Assembly: GCA_032622095.1 (NCBI GenBank)
Contig: CP136062.1
Span: 135,384,960 to 135,448,959, forward strand
Direction: 5' to 3'
Origin: Siphonodentalium dalli
Lineage: Eukaryota > Mollusca > Scaphopoda > Gadilida > Siphonodentaliidae
Length of the DNA stretch: 64,000 bases
In this document: positions 1-12,131 of the stretch, piece after piece
Layout of the letters: every line of letters begins with the position of its first letter
Numbering within the stretch: the first letter of the stretch is position 1
Made by a program: the position numbers and the translations under genes
Notes under the pieces: generated by a model
Told to the model about the DNA's origin: nothing
The model's database searches: none
What the model saw: only the letters and a program-made list of their open reading frames with translations

Positions 1-572
1 GTCCCTATCTCATAAACTGATTGTCGTCCGTGGGTGACGGGTAGTTAGACAGACAAACACGCGATTGCATATGGTATTAACTGGCGAAGAACGAGATACA
101 TAAACACACTGGCAAATGAGGCAATATGGCCTGCAAATTGCCATGCAATCGGTCGGAAGTGACTTTCTCTTGCACACTTTTTTGTACTGAAAGATTTCTG
201 AGTTACAAAATTTAGGACTTCTGTATAGTTACATGCAAGATGCGAGCAGCGAGTACACGTTTTATTATTGCCAGATCATCGAAGGCTAAATGTCAGATGT
301 GAACGATAAACGAATTATACTATTATTTATTAAAAAACAGACATTTATATACCAATGTTTAAAGTTAACAAGACAAAACCTAGATAAATTAAAATTATTA
401 TTACATGTATAGTTATATTACTTTTCAACGGGGACGGCAGGTAGACAACCTTCTTGGTTATGCTGTCCCCGATAGCTCATTGAATGTTATACTATTACAC
501 TGTGTATATAATTGTATATATCATATGAATGAGTTATGAATAAATAATCATAGTCATAGTCATAGAACTCAT
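1..572. other. No gene; possible LINE 3' tail at its end
   Basis: I see no coding signal here. At about 420-566 a short GGGGAC...GTCCCC inverted pair is followed by AT-rich sequence, an AATAAA at about 539 and three copies of TCATAG. A 3' UTR ending in a short tandem repeat is common for CR1/L2-like LINE tails, but no protein-coding part is visible, so this is a weak guess. Confidence 0.3.
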
Positions 573-728
573 TTACTGAATTGTAAATATAATATATTGC
601 TCACATAGTGTATGTAATGGGTGGTGAACATGCTTTCTATAATCACTTTATTACTGAATTGTAAATATAATATATTGCTCACATAGTGTATGTAATGGGT
701 GGTGAACATGCTTTCTATAATCACTTTA
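573..728. repeat. Perfect 78-bp tandem duplication
   Basis: Positions 573-650 and 651-728 are two identical 78-bp copies beginning TTACTGAATTGTAAATA. The period is a multiple of three, so a short minus-strand open frame shows the same peptide twice, but nothing suggests it is coding. Perfect identity indicates a recent duplication. Confidence 0.9.
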
Positions 729-785
729 TCGTTCGTATTATATTGAACCATATGCATACGTGTGTATTTGTGTCCCATGCATTAT

Positions 786-825
786 ATACAGCGTATAAAC
801 ATCTGATACAGCGTATAAACATCTG
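786..825. repeat. 20-bp tandem duplication
   Basis: ATACAGCGTATAAACATCTG occurs twice, at 786-805 and 806-825, without mismatch. Confidence 0.85.
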
Positions 826-2471
826 ATAATATATATTCACCGGGGATCGGAACACAAGTTAACGAACTTAGTAATCGTTCCTCTCCCCATCAACACTGAT
901 GTTGATGCTGATGTGGAGATGGTTAAGAAATTTATCAAAATGGGTGAGATGTTGTTGCGCTGTAAATTTGGAAAAAGGATAAGAAAGATAAGTTTTATTG
1001 ATTCCAATTTTTTAATTTAATTAATGTTGTTGGTCGTCAGGTATTATTCGCTGATACACGGGTATACCTGTATTACAGCAGCGCAGGAACCGTGTACGGC
1101 TCTAATAAGTTTATCATCCCTCCAGTCTATATTTATTTTAATTTAAAAAAATGTTCTGCTATGTGATTGATCATTTCTATGGAAGATATTCAGAATTTCG
1201 CAAATTGCACGAAGATACACGTAGTACAAAATTAGTTCCACCACTAATCGATGTTCGTACAGCATATATTATCTCTATATTTGTTTATTTTATCGTATAT
1301 CGATTTTCTCAGTATCATATATTTTATTTATGTAAGCACGTGACAGCGTTTGCTTGAAATAAATAATGTAGCAGCGGTAGTGGTATATAGTTTAGAAGTA
1401 GTAGTATATATATAAAATAGCCGCAGAATGGTACATGGCCATGCATGATATCGAAGTTATATATCGCAAAATCAATTCAAATAGTGTATTATCTCCGTTG
1501 ATTACTTTCGGAACTGGTGGTTTCTACAAATATGACTAATTACATAATATGTAAACAACATCTGACACAGAAAATATGGCTCTGAAATAATAGTTGATAC
1601 ATGTATGTACATTGAAAGTGATGTGAACCACTCCACTGATGAGTTCCGAATGTAATACCAAAAAATCATGCCAAAAGTTATGTTCATAAATTTGATGTCC
1701 AAATAGTAAAAACACAGGGTCAGTGTTATAAGCGACTTACATGCAGTGATTATTATTGGCGCAATCATTGTCACAATGTTTATGCCAAATACTGCTCCCG
1801 AATACAGCAGTACATATTTACATTTGTACTTATAGTTCAACCGTTGTGTTCTCTCAACTGGTGCATGCAGTCAATGCGGTTGGAATATTCTACAATTTTA
1901 GTTCATTGCTGCATTCTTCCAATGGGGATTGTGTTTGGATATTAACTGATTGAATTGTATTCAATGGAATAAGTCCAATGGCCTAACAACATGTATGACA
2001 CGCGATACATTCAAGCATGATGATCGATACTTTCACGATGCATGATATCAAAGTTGTTTTGGTCACGTCGCGTACTTCCAATTTCCAAGCAGTAACGATC
2101 AGAAGAACTTTTAAAAAATATTTTCTCCCATATCACGAAATTGCAACACGAAACGATCGCTGTATATAGATTCTAGCTGGGAATTTCTTTGGATCCCACC
2201 CAAACTCCAAACCCTGTTAATGTAAATATGTTTTACCTATATATGATTGTGTTACTTTTTCTACGCCATTTTGTTTAAAGTATGTATAATATTATTGTAA
2301 ATCGGGAGAGGGGCAAAGTAAGTTTATGAAACTTACCCCCAATCCCTTTTGCATCATGCATAATATAGAAATAAACTATGTTAAAGTATCATTCAAGATA
2401 CGCTATAGCATAGTTATCCCTATGACGTTGGTGTTTATCAGTTCACTGCCACCACAGCAACACAAAAGACC
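826..2471. other. No gene recognised
   Basis: AT-rich sequence with only short, low-complexity open frames. Around 2230-2390 an AT-rich stretch with a small GTAAGTTT/AAACTTAC hairpin and an AATAAA near 2370 resembles a retroelement 3' UTR, without further support. Confidence 0.5.
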
Positions 2472-2535
2472 AGCGAGTGACAGGCTTATATAATACATGT
2501 ACTAGCGAGTGGCAGGCTTATATAATACATGTACT
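2472..2535. repeat. 32-bp tandem duplication
   Basis: AGCGAGTGACAGGCTTATAT and the following 12 bases repeat with a period of 32 (2472-2503, 2504-2535), with one A/G difference. Confidence 0.85.
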
Positions 2536-5477
2536 AGCTTTGACGATTTGATGTAGCGTTAAAGATGCTCCCTCTAATTTGACAATTAAACTAGTTAATC
2601 TTTTAACCACAATCCTATGTTCTGATCATGCACCATGTAAATACAATTTGAAAATTTATTCCAATTAACCTTATTCGTACATTCATAAGACACGGACGCC
2701 ATGAGGACATTCCAATGCATCTAAATGATTCTGTCAAAATAAGAGTACAAAAATAAAACGTTCTTTTATATGTCTTGCTGTAAGGCAAGTAAATCATAAA
2801 CGCTCTCTAGAATAGTGGTTGATCTTTTCAAATTTCCGATTCTAATTAAAATTCGAAATCTGGTTAATCTTCCTACTTGAAAGGTAATAATCTGACCATC
2901 AAAACCCCATGAGCTGGTTCATATAGATTCCATTTGATTATTGTCGTGTATGCAAAATCTATAAATAGTAGTGCTATTGTGCGACAAGTTTAACATCGAA
3001 TGTATCTTTATTCCGACTGTAGATTTTTCAGACTGATGATGTTAGCCTTGTGAGAACATGAGAACAAAAACAGATGTTATTTTCAAAAATGGTTCGTTGT
3101 TGCAACACGGGTTTAAGAAATATTTTTAATTCTTCTTACTTCTTTGACAATTCGCGAAGCCAATTTCGGAATATTTCCGAACATATGTTTACTTAAATTA
3201 GCACACGCAAAGATGGAAAGTGTTCATGTATCAACTTGGTTGTAAGCCCTTTTGTATCATTATCTTGTTTTTGCTTGGATTCATGAATATTAAATTGAAA
3301 TCTTCTCTATCAATTTAGCAAAACACTATTCAAATCTGGAAATCCTCAACATACTTTTATATGTTTTGAAATTTAGTAATTAGTGTGTGCCTAAGGAATG
3401 TAATTGCGCCTGTCATACATTTGAGCTCCTTCGGTAAATTTATCAAAATTCCTAAAATTGCTTTATCATTACATAACAAGATCTGAAGACAACATCTCAC
3501 CAATTGCAATTTAAGCTTGGTTATGACCGACTGAATTCCAAACGGAGATAACTTTCGTCAAAGCCTATATGGTTTGCTCTCCAATACTCTCATATGCATA
3601 TGATTCATAGCATGTCACTTGTTATGGGTCAGACGTATACGTTTTGACAAAAAAATGTATTTTCTCAAAATCTGTCAGAAATTTCTTTGGGAAATTTGGT
3701 ACAAGCGATTGTTGTGACAGAATATTTAAGAACCAACCACTCATTGGATGTTATAACCTCATTTGCTTTACGGTTATGTCAAGAAACATATTTAAGTTAC
3801 ACTTTTTTTCTGGTACCAAGAACTTCTGTAAAGTATATGTTTTCAAAGGTGCATCGTGTATCCAAGACATCATATCTGAAGAACGTGAGAGGAGACTTAA
3901 TTTTTCTTGATTCGTGAAATTTAATGATTATTTTCAATTAGAAAGGCAACTACCCTTAAATAGTTTTCTATATTTGAGAATGCTTATGTCATGCCTGTTG
4001 ATCAATGAAAATTTTGGTTGAGATGAGTTCTGTGTCATGTGTGCATAACCAAGTTAGAGCTGACCACCATATATCTTAACACTGTGGCCTAATTCCAGTT
4101 GATTTTTCTCTGCAAGAGTGGACCACACTGCACATCAACAATTGTTTTCATTGGGCTGAAATATTTGTGACTGCTTTATTCTTCATTGTAATATATGGAG
4201 GTATGATGCTATATTATACAATAACAATCTAACTTAACACTGTGATACAAATGAAGCCTGCTCTCATAGAGCCAAGACAATAAGCCATTTTGTGATTGGA
4301 GTGTTTTGTGAAATTATTAGTTATGCTAGCAATTCTTGGTACCAAAAGGGGCAAAACAGAAAATAATATTTTCAACTTCCCAAACATATTAAAATCAATG
4401 TTTTTATCGCCTCTTAATATTTGCTCAGATTATATATACACTGATGATGACATGTGAAAGTGAAGATTTTTCGCCAGATAGATCCAGAGAAATTCTTTGT
4501 TTTTGGCTGGATTTATACAAAACGTGCGTTTCCCCTTTAACCGTGCATTACAAATTTGTATATGGCTTAATGTGTGTGTATTTTGGGAAGGATACATATT
4601 GTGTACAATAACATTTCGTAAGGCAATATTTTGGCAATTCTGTCACTAAAAACCTAAAAAGGTTACTTCAGTAATCAGTATAATTCATGTCAAACATGTG
4701 TTACAAAATCCCAAAAGAATCTAAAATTAATATAAAGTAAACAAGCCCGACAGCATAAAAGAAATTGATTTACATGTTAGACTATATTTAATGATAAAAT
4801 GTATTTGTCTCGGACAATGCTTCTCTCTATCCAACATCCGTAACATTCATTTGTAACTTCGCACTCGAGTGGACATTTTCGATATATCTTGCATTTATCA
4901 GGCAAAATATAGTCACAATATATTACAACGAAATTAAATTGTGTGTATAGTTTTATTTACTTCTGATCAATTGTATTTCCATAAATGGACTTGAGTGGAC
5001 GACGTTGAATATGGTTTCTCCTAAGTCACATTATACAAGATATAAGAAAATTATTATACTATATTCTGCGCTTGGCCTAACATGCATGAAGAAATTAGTC
5101 TTTCGCCATTAAAAAATAGATTGTTTTCAGGGTTCCAGTTTAATTTATATATATCCTGTTTAGCTTTTCATCGATATTCGTGTACAAAATAACCTGACGA
5201 ACTCTAAAACTACTATCCGGAAGACACTAACTTGTTACATATGTAGCATTATATGTTATATATAGTTTTAATGATACAGCGAACACTTATAGCTTTAATA
5301 ACACGTAATGTTTTAAATAATAATACTTTTTCCAACAATATTAGATGTAAAATTATAGTTACGATTCAGTTATGCTGTTATGATTATGGCTAGTTTAACC
5401 GGATATCTGGAACCCTGAATAAATCTTTAAATAATACAAGAAAACAATAAAATAGAACTGTTATTTCCTATACTTAC
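2536..5477. other. No exon recognised; would be intron 1 of the homeobox-like gene
   Basis: No homeodomain exon is readable on the minus strand here. If the exon at 5478-5745 is real, this stretch and the sequence back to position 1 lie in its first intron, and the DNA-binding exon is beyond the left edge. Confidence 0.4.
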
Positions 5478-5745
5478 GGTTGGGGTGAAACTGTATGTAA
5501 GGGTAAGCTGCGGCATACCAGCTAAGCCATGACACAGGCATTTGGTCTGGAGATAGATTATGAAGAAACGGACCCGGTGGATAAGGCGGTGTCGTCACAC
5601 TCGTGCTATCTGGCTTGGATTTCGTTTCGGTTATTTCTTCATCCTTGTCTTCCACTTTTTCGGGTTCGTCATCTTTGGACAAAATGCTGCTGATCGAGAA
5701 TGACTTTTTTGTCGCCGATGAAGGTCCTTTATTTTCTGCTGACAT
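5478..5745 (-). CDS. First coding exon of an NK-type homeobox-like transcription repressor (partial)
   Basis: The minus strand opens with ATG at 5745 and runs 89 codons plus one base to a textbook donor: ACC|GTAAGT, with the intron starting at 5477 (phase 1). The exon begins MSAENKGPSS and has, near residues 14-22, a SFSISSIL segment. This fits the eh1 motif that recruits Groucho/TLE corepressors in many ANTP/NK-class homeodomain proteins. A charged Asp/Glu/Lys stretch follows (about 24-45), then a Pro/Tyr-rich part and an aromatic cluster WLSWYAAAYPY near residues 73-83. In vertebrate HMX/NKX5 proteins an eh1-like motif close to the N-terminus is followed by a W-W-Y-P-Y cluster, so HMX is a candidate, but the homeodomain is not in the window. 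Family assignment therefore rests on the eh1 motif and general layout. The ORF continues a few codons past the donor to a stop, which argues for splicing. Confidence 0.6.
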
Positions 5746-6260
5746 TTTGGTTTATTAACTAGAATATTCTCTCCTTCACAAATTGTTTCAATTTACCAAA
5801 TTTTGTGTGTTTGATAAATCGTTTAACGTCCGTTTATTATAACCATCCTGAGTCTGAATACGCGGTTCAAGATAGCATGCCGGACAACAGAAATTTGTTC
5901 TAAATAAAATGCGTGATGGTTCTGGAAGGTGATATAAATTCTAAAAATAAATATTAGTTTGCTGACGCCTCATACCCTGAGAATATTTCTGGGAAACAAA
6001 ATGTTTGTCGTCGTTATTTAGAATACAAAGACGTGTGATAGATCATCATGAGCATTTCCACTATTAGATGACAGTTGACAATAAAAGGCGACCAATCAGA
6101 TCGACTCTCCCATTCAATCGTCGGCGGTAATTACCTGTTTATAATTACAGTCTTTTCATTGGTCCGCAAAGTATCGTGTAACGAGAGGCGGCGCGTGGTG
6201 TGACAGTTTCTCGCTGCGAATTGTCTGCGTACTTTTTCCAATATCATTACGCACATCATT
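5746..6260 (-). promoter_or_regulatory. Probable promoter and 5' UTR of the homeobox-like gene
   Basis: The sequence upstream of the start has more CpG than its surroundings, for example GAGGCGGCGCG near 6185. It carries two inverted CCAAT boxes with good NF-Y flanks: GACCAATCAG at 6090-6099 and the complement of CATTGGTCC at about 6157-6165. Between them lie two homeodomain-type sites, GTAATTAC at 6127-6134 and ATAATTAC at 6141-6148. The cluster could be autoregulated, but that is inference. No TATA box is obvious. Confidence 0.4.
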
Positions 6261-7727
6261 AGATAGATTGAGTAAATTAGACGAGCATTTGACTGACTGA
6301 TGCTCCACACCTGATTGTCGCCTCATGGAAGGTGAAACAATCTAGGTTCGTGTGATTTAAAGCCACATGGCGGTTTACGCTCCAAAATATCACTATTAAT
6401 ATTCCCTTTTGATTTCTTCTCGGTATCGAAATAGATCGATAAATACATGAACTGCCTTTCCGTGTGCATTATATGTCCCAGAAAGACGCATTGAAATCAT
6501 AACAAATACAACATTGAACACGTTGTTTTGGTCCCAAAGAAACAACAGCCATGTGCACGGCACGAAACAGAAAAGAGCGTTCAGCTGGACAATGGCTGTG
6601 AGTTTGGCAAGTATTTTCCAGAGCATATGAAGCCGGTATATCAATATTTCGTGTATTTGTCAACCCATTTGATATTTTTTTCCAAGTTACGTAGACAAAT
6701 TTGGAAGATCGAATGAGCCATGTCCATTTAAACTGAGACATCATATATATGTACAAATTTTCTGACAATTCATCATGGTCCTCTCTTACACATATTCGGG
6801 GCTAAAACTGGCACTAAAAATTGCCCAACAACTTTTAAAGCAAATATCAAAGATGGTTATATATGACACACTAATGTGTAACACAGTTATCACATGAAGA
6901 ATAAAACTATCTCTCTTACAACCAAAATAAAATCAACGAGTGTTTTCGTGGTTGGTTCTTCGATATTCGACAAACTGGACGGCTAACTTCTAACAAAGAT
7001 CAGCATAACAATCATATGGATGTTACTACTATTAAAGGTGGTGTCACACCCATGTTATAAACAGTTAATCGTTCAATGCATTCAACCCATACACAGCGGT
7101 ATAGGCTTATGTTAAAAACTGTCTGAAAATTGGCAAGAATGTTTCCCGTTCGGACTCGTTTTGTCTGGTTTCTTTGCCGTAGAATGATCCATTTATAACG
7201 TGAAAACATATATACATGTGCCATACCATGATTTTATCACATAAGTAGCCCGTAAACCCGGCCTCATATTTTTTAGTAAGCCACACGTGTATTATCTGAA
7301 CGCGCAGTTACGTAATATCATAGCGCAATGCTGTCGATGTCAAGACCGGAACTTTATTATTATGCTAATTAGAATATAATTATGATAATCAATTTGTGTT
7401 GGGTTATTTAGTGTTGACTGTGAGATAAACATGGTTGATACGGGTGTTTGAAAAAATAAGAAATTACTTGTATCCACTTATGAAATAATTCAAATATTCA
7501 ACCAAAACCCGTCGGTATCCTCTATATATTGTTATATTTAAGTGATAAAATGTGTAACACACCACTGTATTTATATCTTCTGAGATGTTGTTATAAAATT
7601 ATCTCTTATGAAAAAATTAAACTCGCCAAGTTTTTTTTTGTGAATGGTTCTTTAATATTCGACAAATTCTGCGACTGTAATTAATTTCGGCAGTACAATC
7701 ACTTGTGGAAAATCGTGGATTGTACTG
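6261..7727. other. No gene recognised; diverged internal repeat
   Basis: Several overlapping open frames at 6396-6768 look like chance. Sequence around 6838-6990 reappears in diverged form at about 7510-7690: both contain AATGTGTAACACA, an AAAACTATCTCT-like stretch, and a shared end at TATTCGACAAA. TTAAAGGTGGTGTC at 7032 resembles a MITE terminus. Confidence 0.4.
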
Positions 7728-7905
7728 CTAGTAAATGGTGTGTGCATTCATTTTGCAGTTCGTAGTCAAAATTATATCACACCAAAAGCCATTTGACGAT
7801 TTGCCTGGAATTTGCCAAGCAAAGTTTCCAGCGTATGGATTAAAGTCTTGATAGGCTACTCCTCCCATTGTTCCTACACGACAAAGGGACCCTATGTTTC
7901 CTGCT
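7728..7905 (-). CDS. Possible exon, unknown protein
   Basis: Minus-strand open frame with non-repetitive, protein-like composition, including GGVAYQDFNPYAGNFAWQ and three cysteines near its end, and a stop at 7728. A polypyrimidine stretch ending in AG (GATGCTTTCAG) sits just before 7905 and would make a phase-1 terminal exon of 59 codons. I do not recognise the family. Only alternative start codons are available upstream, so if real it is a downstream exon. It lies between two TTAAAGGTGGTGYC-like termini (7032, 8619) and could belong to a mobile element. Confidence 0.25.
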
Positions 7906-9031
7906 CTGAAAGCATCAAATGGGTTATTGAGTCCCTTCGAGAGCGCTTTGCACTTTTTCTCCAAAGCCCAAAGTAGAATACTAAATAAATACTCTTATAC
8001 CATATTATAATACACCTGAATACATTTTCATATGCTGATGTTAATTTTCGGTTATTATTGAGAGGAAATAAGTATATCCCATATATTATATAGACATGTG
8101 TATGACTGACACGATACTGAGGCATAGCATGTTGCTATACACAAATGAACAAACATGTTTGACCAAAATTAACGAATGTACAAACACAAATATCCTAATG
8201 CTCTAACCCATGTTCCATATTAAACACTTTAATTGCAAGAACGTGATATCAAATCTTTAAATGACCCCTTCTTACCTTCAATGATAGCTTGAATCCAATC
8301 ACTTGTTCGCTCCACAATATACTTGACATTCAGACATATATAAAATGTAAAATGGCTGCCAAAAAAACTATGATTTTTTTTTAATATTTCCTGTCAAATT
8401 ATCTATCGACATACAGATACATGATGAAAAACTGGTTGTTTTTATTTTTTTAAACCAATTTGTTCTTAATTCGAACATATCTGTCATATTGTGAGGATAA
8501 CACGTGTTGTTATAATACTATATAGCATACATTGGTTATAAAGGATAATGATTTTTCACTTCAAACTGATTGTTTGAAATAGTTATTTTTTTTAATTCAC
8601 GAATGGGGCACCACCTTAAGGGTGCATTCACACGTTAGAAAAGTAGCCAGCGAATTGCTTCAGACAATTCGGCGTTGCTGGTTATAGAAACATGAGTCCA
8701 TACACAAGTTCAAACCTAACGTGATAAAAAAAAACATCTTTTCTTCGTTTGATTTGGGATCCGTGAGGTCATATCACCCGAGAAAGGGAACAGAGTCAAG
8801 AAACACGAAGCAACTGAGAGTACGGTGAATAGAGATAAAGGAGAAACATACAGCATACAACTAAAAGCATCAGGTCAAAATACAAAGATAGCACTGCCTG
8901 ACCATGTTCGGCTCAGCAGTCCATTTCACCGCACATCTAACTTTTATAAATTAACCACATGTCCGACCATTTTTTAGCATCTAGATATGAAAGTTGATTA
9001 TCAGCTTAATTGTTTTTTGTATGTTATGTTA
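7906..9031. other. No gene recognised
   Basis: AT-rich with T-runs. A sequence whose complement reads TTAAGGTGGTGCCCC ends at 8619 and resembles a terminal inverted repeat; see the candidate pair with 7032. Confidence 0.4.
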
Positions 9032-9283
9032 TTAGTCCCTGATACGACACGGACGAACAGTTATTGAGTGTGCACCGATACATTTTGAGGAATTAATTGG
9101 TTCTGAACAATTCTTATATTCATCCCCTGGAGAATAACACCATGCAGGTATATAATCTTTAATCTTACATTGTTCTTGACTATGGCCATAACATTGGCAC
9201 TTTTTCTTCATCAATGGTTTTGGGCATTCGTTACACATTTGTAACTCTACACGACGCAAGTTCAACTGATACCTCCGACTCAT
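9032..9283 (-). CDS. Small cysteine-rich ORF, unknown function
   Basis: An 83-codon frame starts at a true ATG (9283) and stops at 9032. It contains ten cysteines in about 65 residues (MCNEC, KKCQCYGHSQEQC, AWC, KNC, SKC, RPC), a density expected of an extracellular disulfide-rich module. There is no signal peptide at the N-terminus, so it may be a terminal exon of a secreted protein rather than a complete gene. The ending (A-H-S-I-T-V-R-P-C) is mildly reminiscent of the last strand of thrombospondin type 1 modules, but the Trp ladder of that fold is missing. No family is assigned. Confidence 0.35.
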   Translation of the reverse strand: MSRRYQLNLRRVELQMCNECPKPLMKKKCQCYGHSQEQCKIKDYIPAWCYSPGDEYKNCSEPINSSKCIGAHSITVRPCRIRD

Positions 9284-9610
9284 ACAGATCAGCTATATAT
9301 ATAGCGGGGTTTTTGTTCAACAGAAGCCCATGCTATTCTATTCAAAGTCTTGGGTTACGACGTATTTGTAACAAAGTAACTGGTTACAAATGCGTCGTAT
9401 TTTTATTCTGTACCAAAATCTGCCATATATGGATTTCCATTATCCAGCAATAGTTTCCAGCGTCTTACCAATAACAAACGAAGCAGGTCTTCTTTACGAT
9501 ATCACCAACGATAAGTACCAAGAGCTGACGGAATATCTCAGCATCAGTGAGACTTAGACAATCGTCACTCATGATGCTTTGTTGAGTTGCTATTTAACAA
9601 TCACGTGTTC
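9284..9610. other. No gene recognised
   Basis: Short spacer with an uncertain plus-strand open frame; nothing recognisable. Confidence 0.4.
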
Positions 9611-10010
9611 GACGACCAATCTGAACGGCTCGGTCATTTCCGCTTTAGCATTGAAATAACCTCTCCCATAAGTATAGAGACCATATCTGGCCGACTAATG
9701 TATATCAGTCATGTGATTGGTAATGTGCATACCACCGGAAAATTCGTCTATTGATCCTGACCGAATTAGTTCTATTATTATTTGGATCACAATTTGTTTT
9801 TTATTGAACTAATGACTTATTTGTCTGTTGTAAATCTTTGCGTTCTCCCAAATTGCGCAACCGGTATATAATAATAATGAATGAGTAAAGACCATCGCCT
9901 TATTACAGGGGTCGTGTAATGTAGCCTTACGCGAATATGGTGGCTATTTATGGGTGATGTTATTTCCATGCGAAAGCGGAAATGGCCGAGCTTTTGCGAT
10001 TGGTTCGACG
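9611..10010. mobile_element. Foldback-type element with ~80-bp inverted arms
   Basis: The left arm, about 9611-9690 (GACGACCAATCTGAACGGCT onward), matches the reverse complement of about 9932-10010 (ending GATTGGTTCGACGAC) with scattered mismatches. Shared landmarks are CATTTCCGCTTT and GAAATAAC. No coding sequence lies in the 240-bp centre, so it is a non-autonomous inverted-repeat element. No target-site duplication was identified. Confidence 0.6.
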
Positions 10011-10690
10011 ACTAGTCAAGCAGCCGCCTAAGACTATGTCAATGATTGCGGTTACACTATTACCCCAGTTGCTGAGAAATGCCGATACTATTCCATGCTG
10101 CCATTTATAGGCGCTTCACTAGAGCAGCTTACCCTTACCCAACAAACCAGATACATATTTCGTATCTAGGTACGACGAAGAGACCACAACACAAGTGACC
10201 TTGCCGAAGGGTCATAAACTGGCGCGGGATTTGAAACTTCCACTGACAGGAAAACAGTACAACAATGTTTACAGATACCGTTATTGTAATATGAAACTCT
10301 ATGAAGAAGAGTGATGTAGGACGGCAGTGGACCATGACCTATGCCGAACCCCCGAAAGTCTTCCATTTATGTCTCATTTGATACGGCCTCCTTGGCGCTA
10401 CTAATACGTAAAACACCATCACGTGATGCACCCACAACAAACGTTATCACATTAGGGGACGCATACCCATCGCAGTGGGGCGGTGTAAATATTCTAACTC
10501 AAGTCCGGGCCCGTGCAACCGGGCAATATTGAAGCAATTTGCACAACAGCATGATTATAAAGAGCTAATTTCTTCAACAGCTTACAGCATATATCACAGC
10601 ATCGATTTGAACAAAAATTAATCTACAAAGACAGGCCAGTAACATATACATGTAGTTCATTTGAACCGTGAATATTTGAATACTTGACAC
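10011..10690. other. No gene recognised
   Basis: Slightly GC-richer than its surroundings, with overlapping open frames on both strands (10135-10532). None has recognisable domains. A minus-strand TTTCAAATCCCGC near 10222 faintly resembles a tRNA T-arm. Confidence 0.4.
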
Positions 10691-11140
10691 TTAAAGGTAC
10701 TCAATCCGAATTAACACTTGCAAATTACTATTTCCTTGGCTTCGGGGGTAAAAAATATTTGATTCGAGTCCAGGAACCCTCCCATCAAAGCTAGGAGTGA
10801 TCAGATACGATATTTTAAATCTATTATTTTAATTAGAAGTGGCCCAGTAAATTGTCGACGAGAAGAACTTATCTGTCAAGATAGCGGATGAAGATCGACA
10901 ACTCTAAATTCCAGTGGATTTTTTGTGTCAGATATTTGACAACCGACAAAATTTCGTTGAACAAAACGTTGATAAATAACAGGTTTTGGGCAATTTTATA
11001 CTATAGTTGACTGTGGTTAGCATTATTTTTGTGCAATTAATCGATTCTGATAACTGTAGCGGCATTTCAAAAATTTTTGTTGTTGTTGTTGTTGAAATCT
11101 GATGATATGGGGACCGTCGAATCGGATTGAGTACCTTTAA
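10691..11140. mobile_element. TTAA-type MITE, 450 bp
   Basis: The left end, TTAAAGGTACTCAATCCGA (10691-10709), is exactly the reverse complement of 11122-11140, a 19-bp terminal inverted repeat including TTAA at both outer edges. The inside carries no open frame of interest and includes a GTT/AAC-type microsatellite near 11079. TTAA flanks are typical of piggyBac-like target sites, though the terminal sequence cannot fix the superfamily. Confidence 0.8.
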
Positions 11141-12131
11141 AAATGTTGTTAGAAAATAATTCGAACGGCAACCATATAGCTTCAATATCTATAATATACG
11201 CACGTTTTGCATAAATCCGGGCAAAATGTCAAGTCGCTTTCGACAAGGAATTTCTCTCAGTCTGACGCTATTAACAAAAACATGAATTCCACATATGATC
11301 CTCATTGCATACATAATCTGACAAGTTATTCAAAGAAAGAGAGTGGGCAGTTGGACTTGAAGCGCCCGGGATGGTCGAAAAGGTCGAGTGATCTCCTTCA
11401 TCTTGCGATTTGTTGATTTATGTATATAGTGTTTGTTATCACCATAGCTTGCCTGATGATGCGGTGTAGGGGCAGAGCCCACAAGATTTAATATGCATGG
11501 GGTCCACTAGCTAGATTCTACCAGCTATAGAAGCAGGAGTGCAGAGGTGTGATGTAAAGTAGAACGGATTAACTATGGGAGGGTGGGGAGGGGACACAAA
11601 TCTGTTAATTTCGATATGTTGTGTTTATTTGAGATTATAATTGATAAAATGAAAATCGAAGTCATTATTTTACAATGAAGTATCAAAATGTGACATATGT
11701 ACACGAATATTTTGACAGACCTTTTTTATGATATGCATGGAAGCGATTATCATTTAGAGAACACACAAAACAAGGATTATAATATATGTGATGGATTAAA
11801 ATAGTATTTAACTCTTTATGTATACCAAGAATTAGAATAATTCATAATTTCATAAAACAAGTAAATTACAAACAAAGCATGTAATCTTAGCTCTCTGAGA
11901 GGGAGCTTCATTTGTGTATACATGATATAACATCATACCCCATATATAATACAATACGAATAAAGGAGCCACAAATATACAGCCAGATACATCTTTGTAT
12001 ACGCAATCGTTCAACATTAATGAAAATTCTTAAATCAGTATGTATAGGTGGCTCTCTTCTTAGATGAAATTAATTATAATTTTATGTTAATAAAGCAAAA
12101 TCAAGTTATACCTCCCATGATGTTATGAATA
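11141..12131. other. No gene recognised
   Basis: AT-rich; includes a G-rich patch (about 11576-11594) and nothing else I can name. Confidence 0.5.

Noticed and set aside
10196-10240. T-arm-like TTTCAAATCCCGC on the minus strand
   Set aside because: No companion A box or cloverleaf could be drawn.
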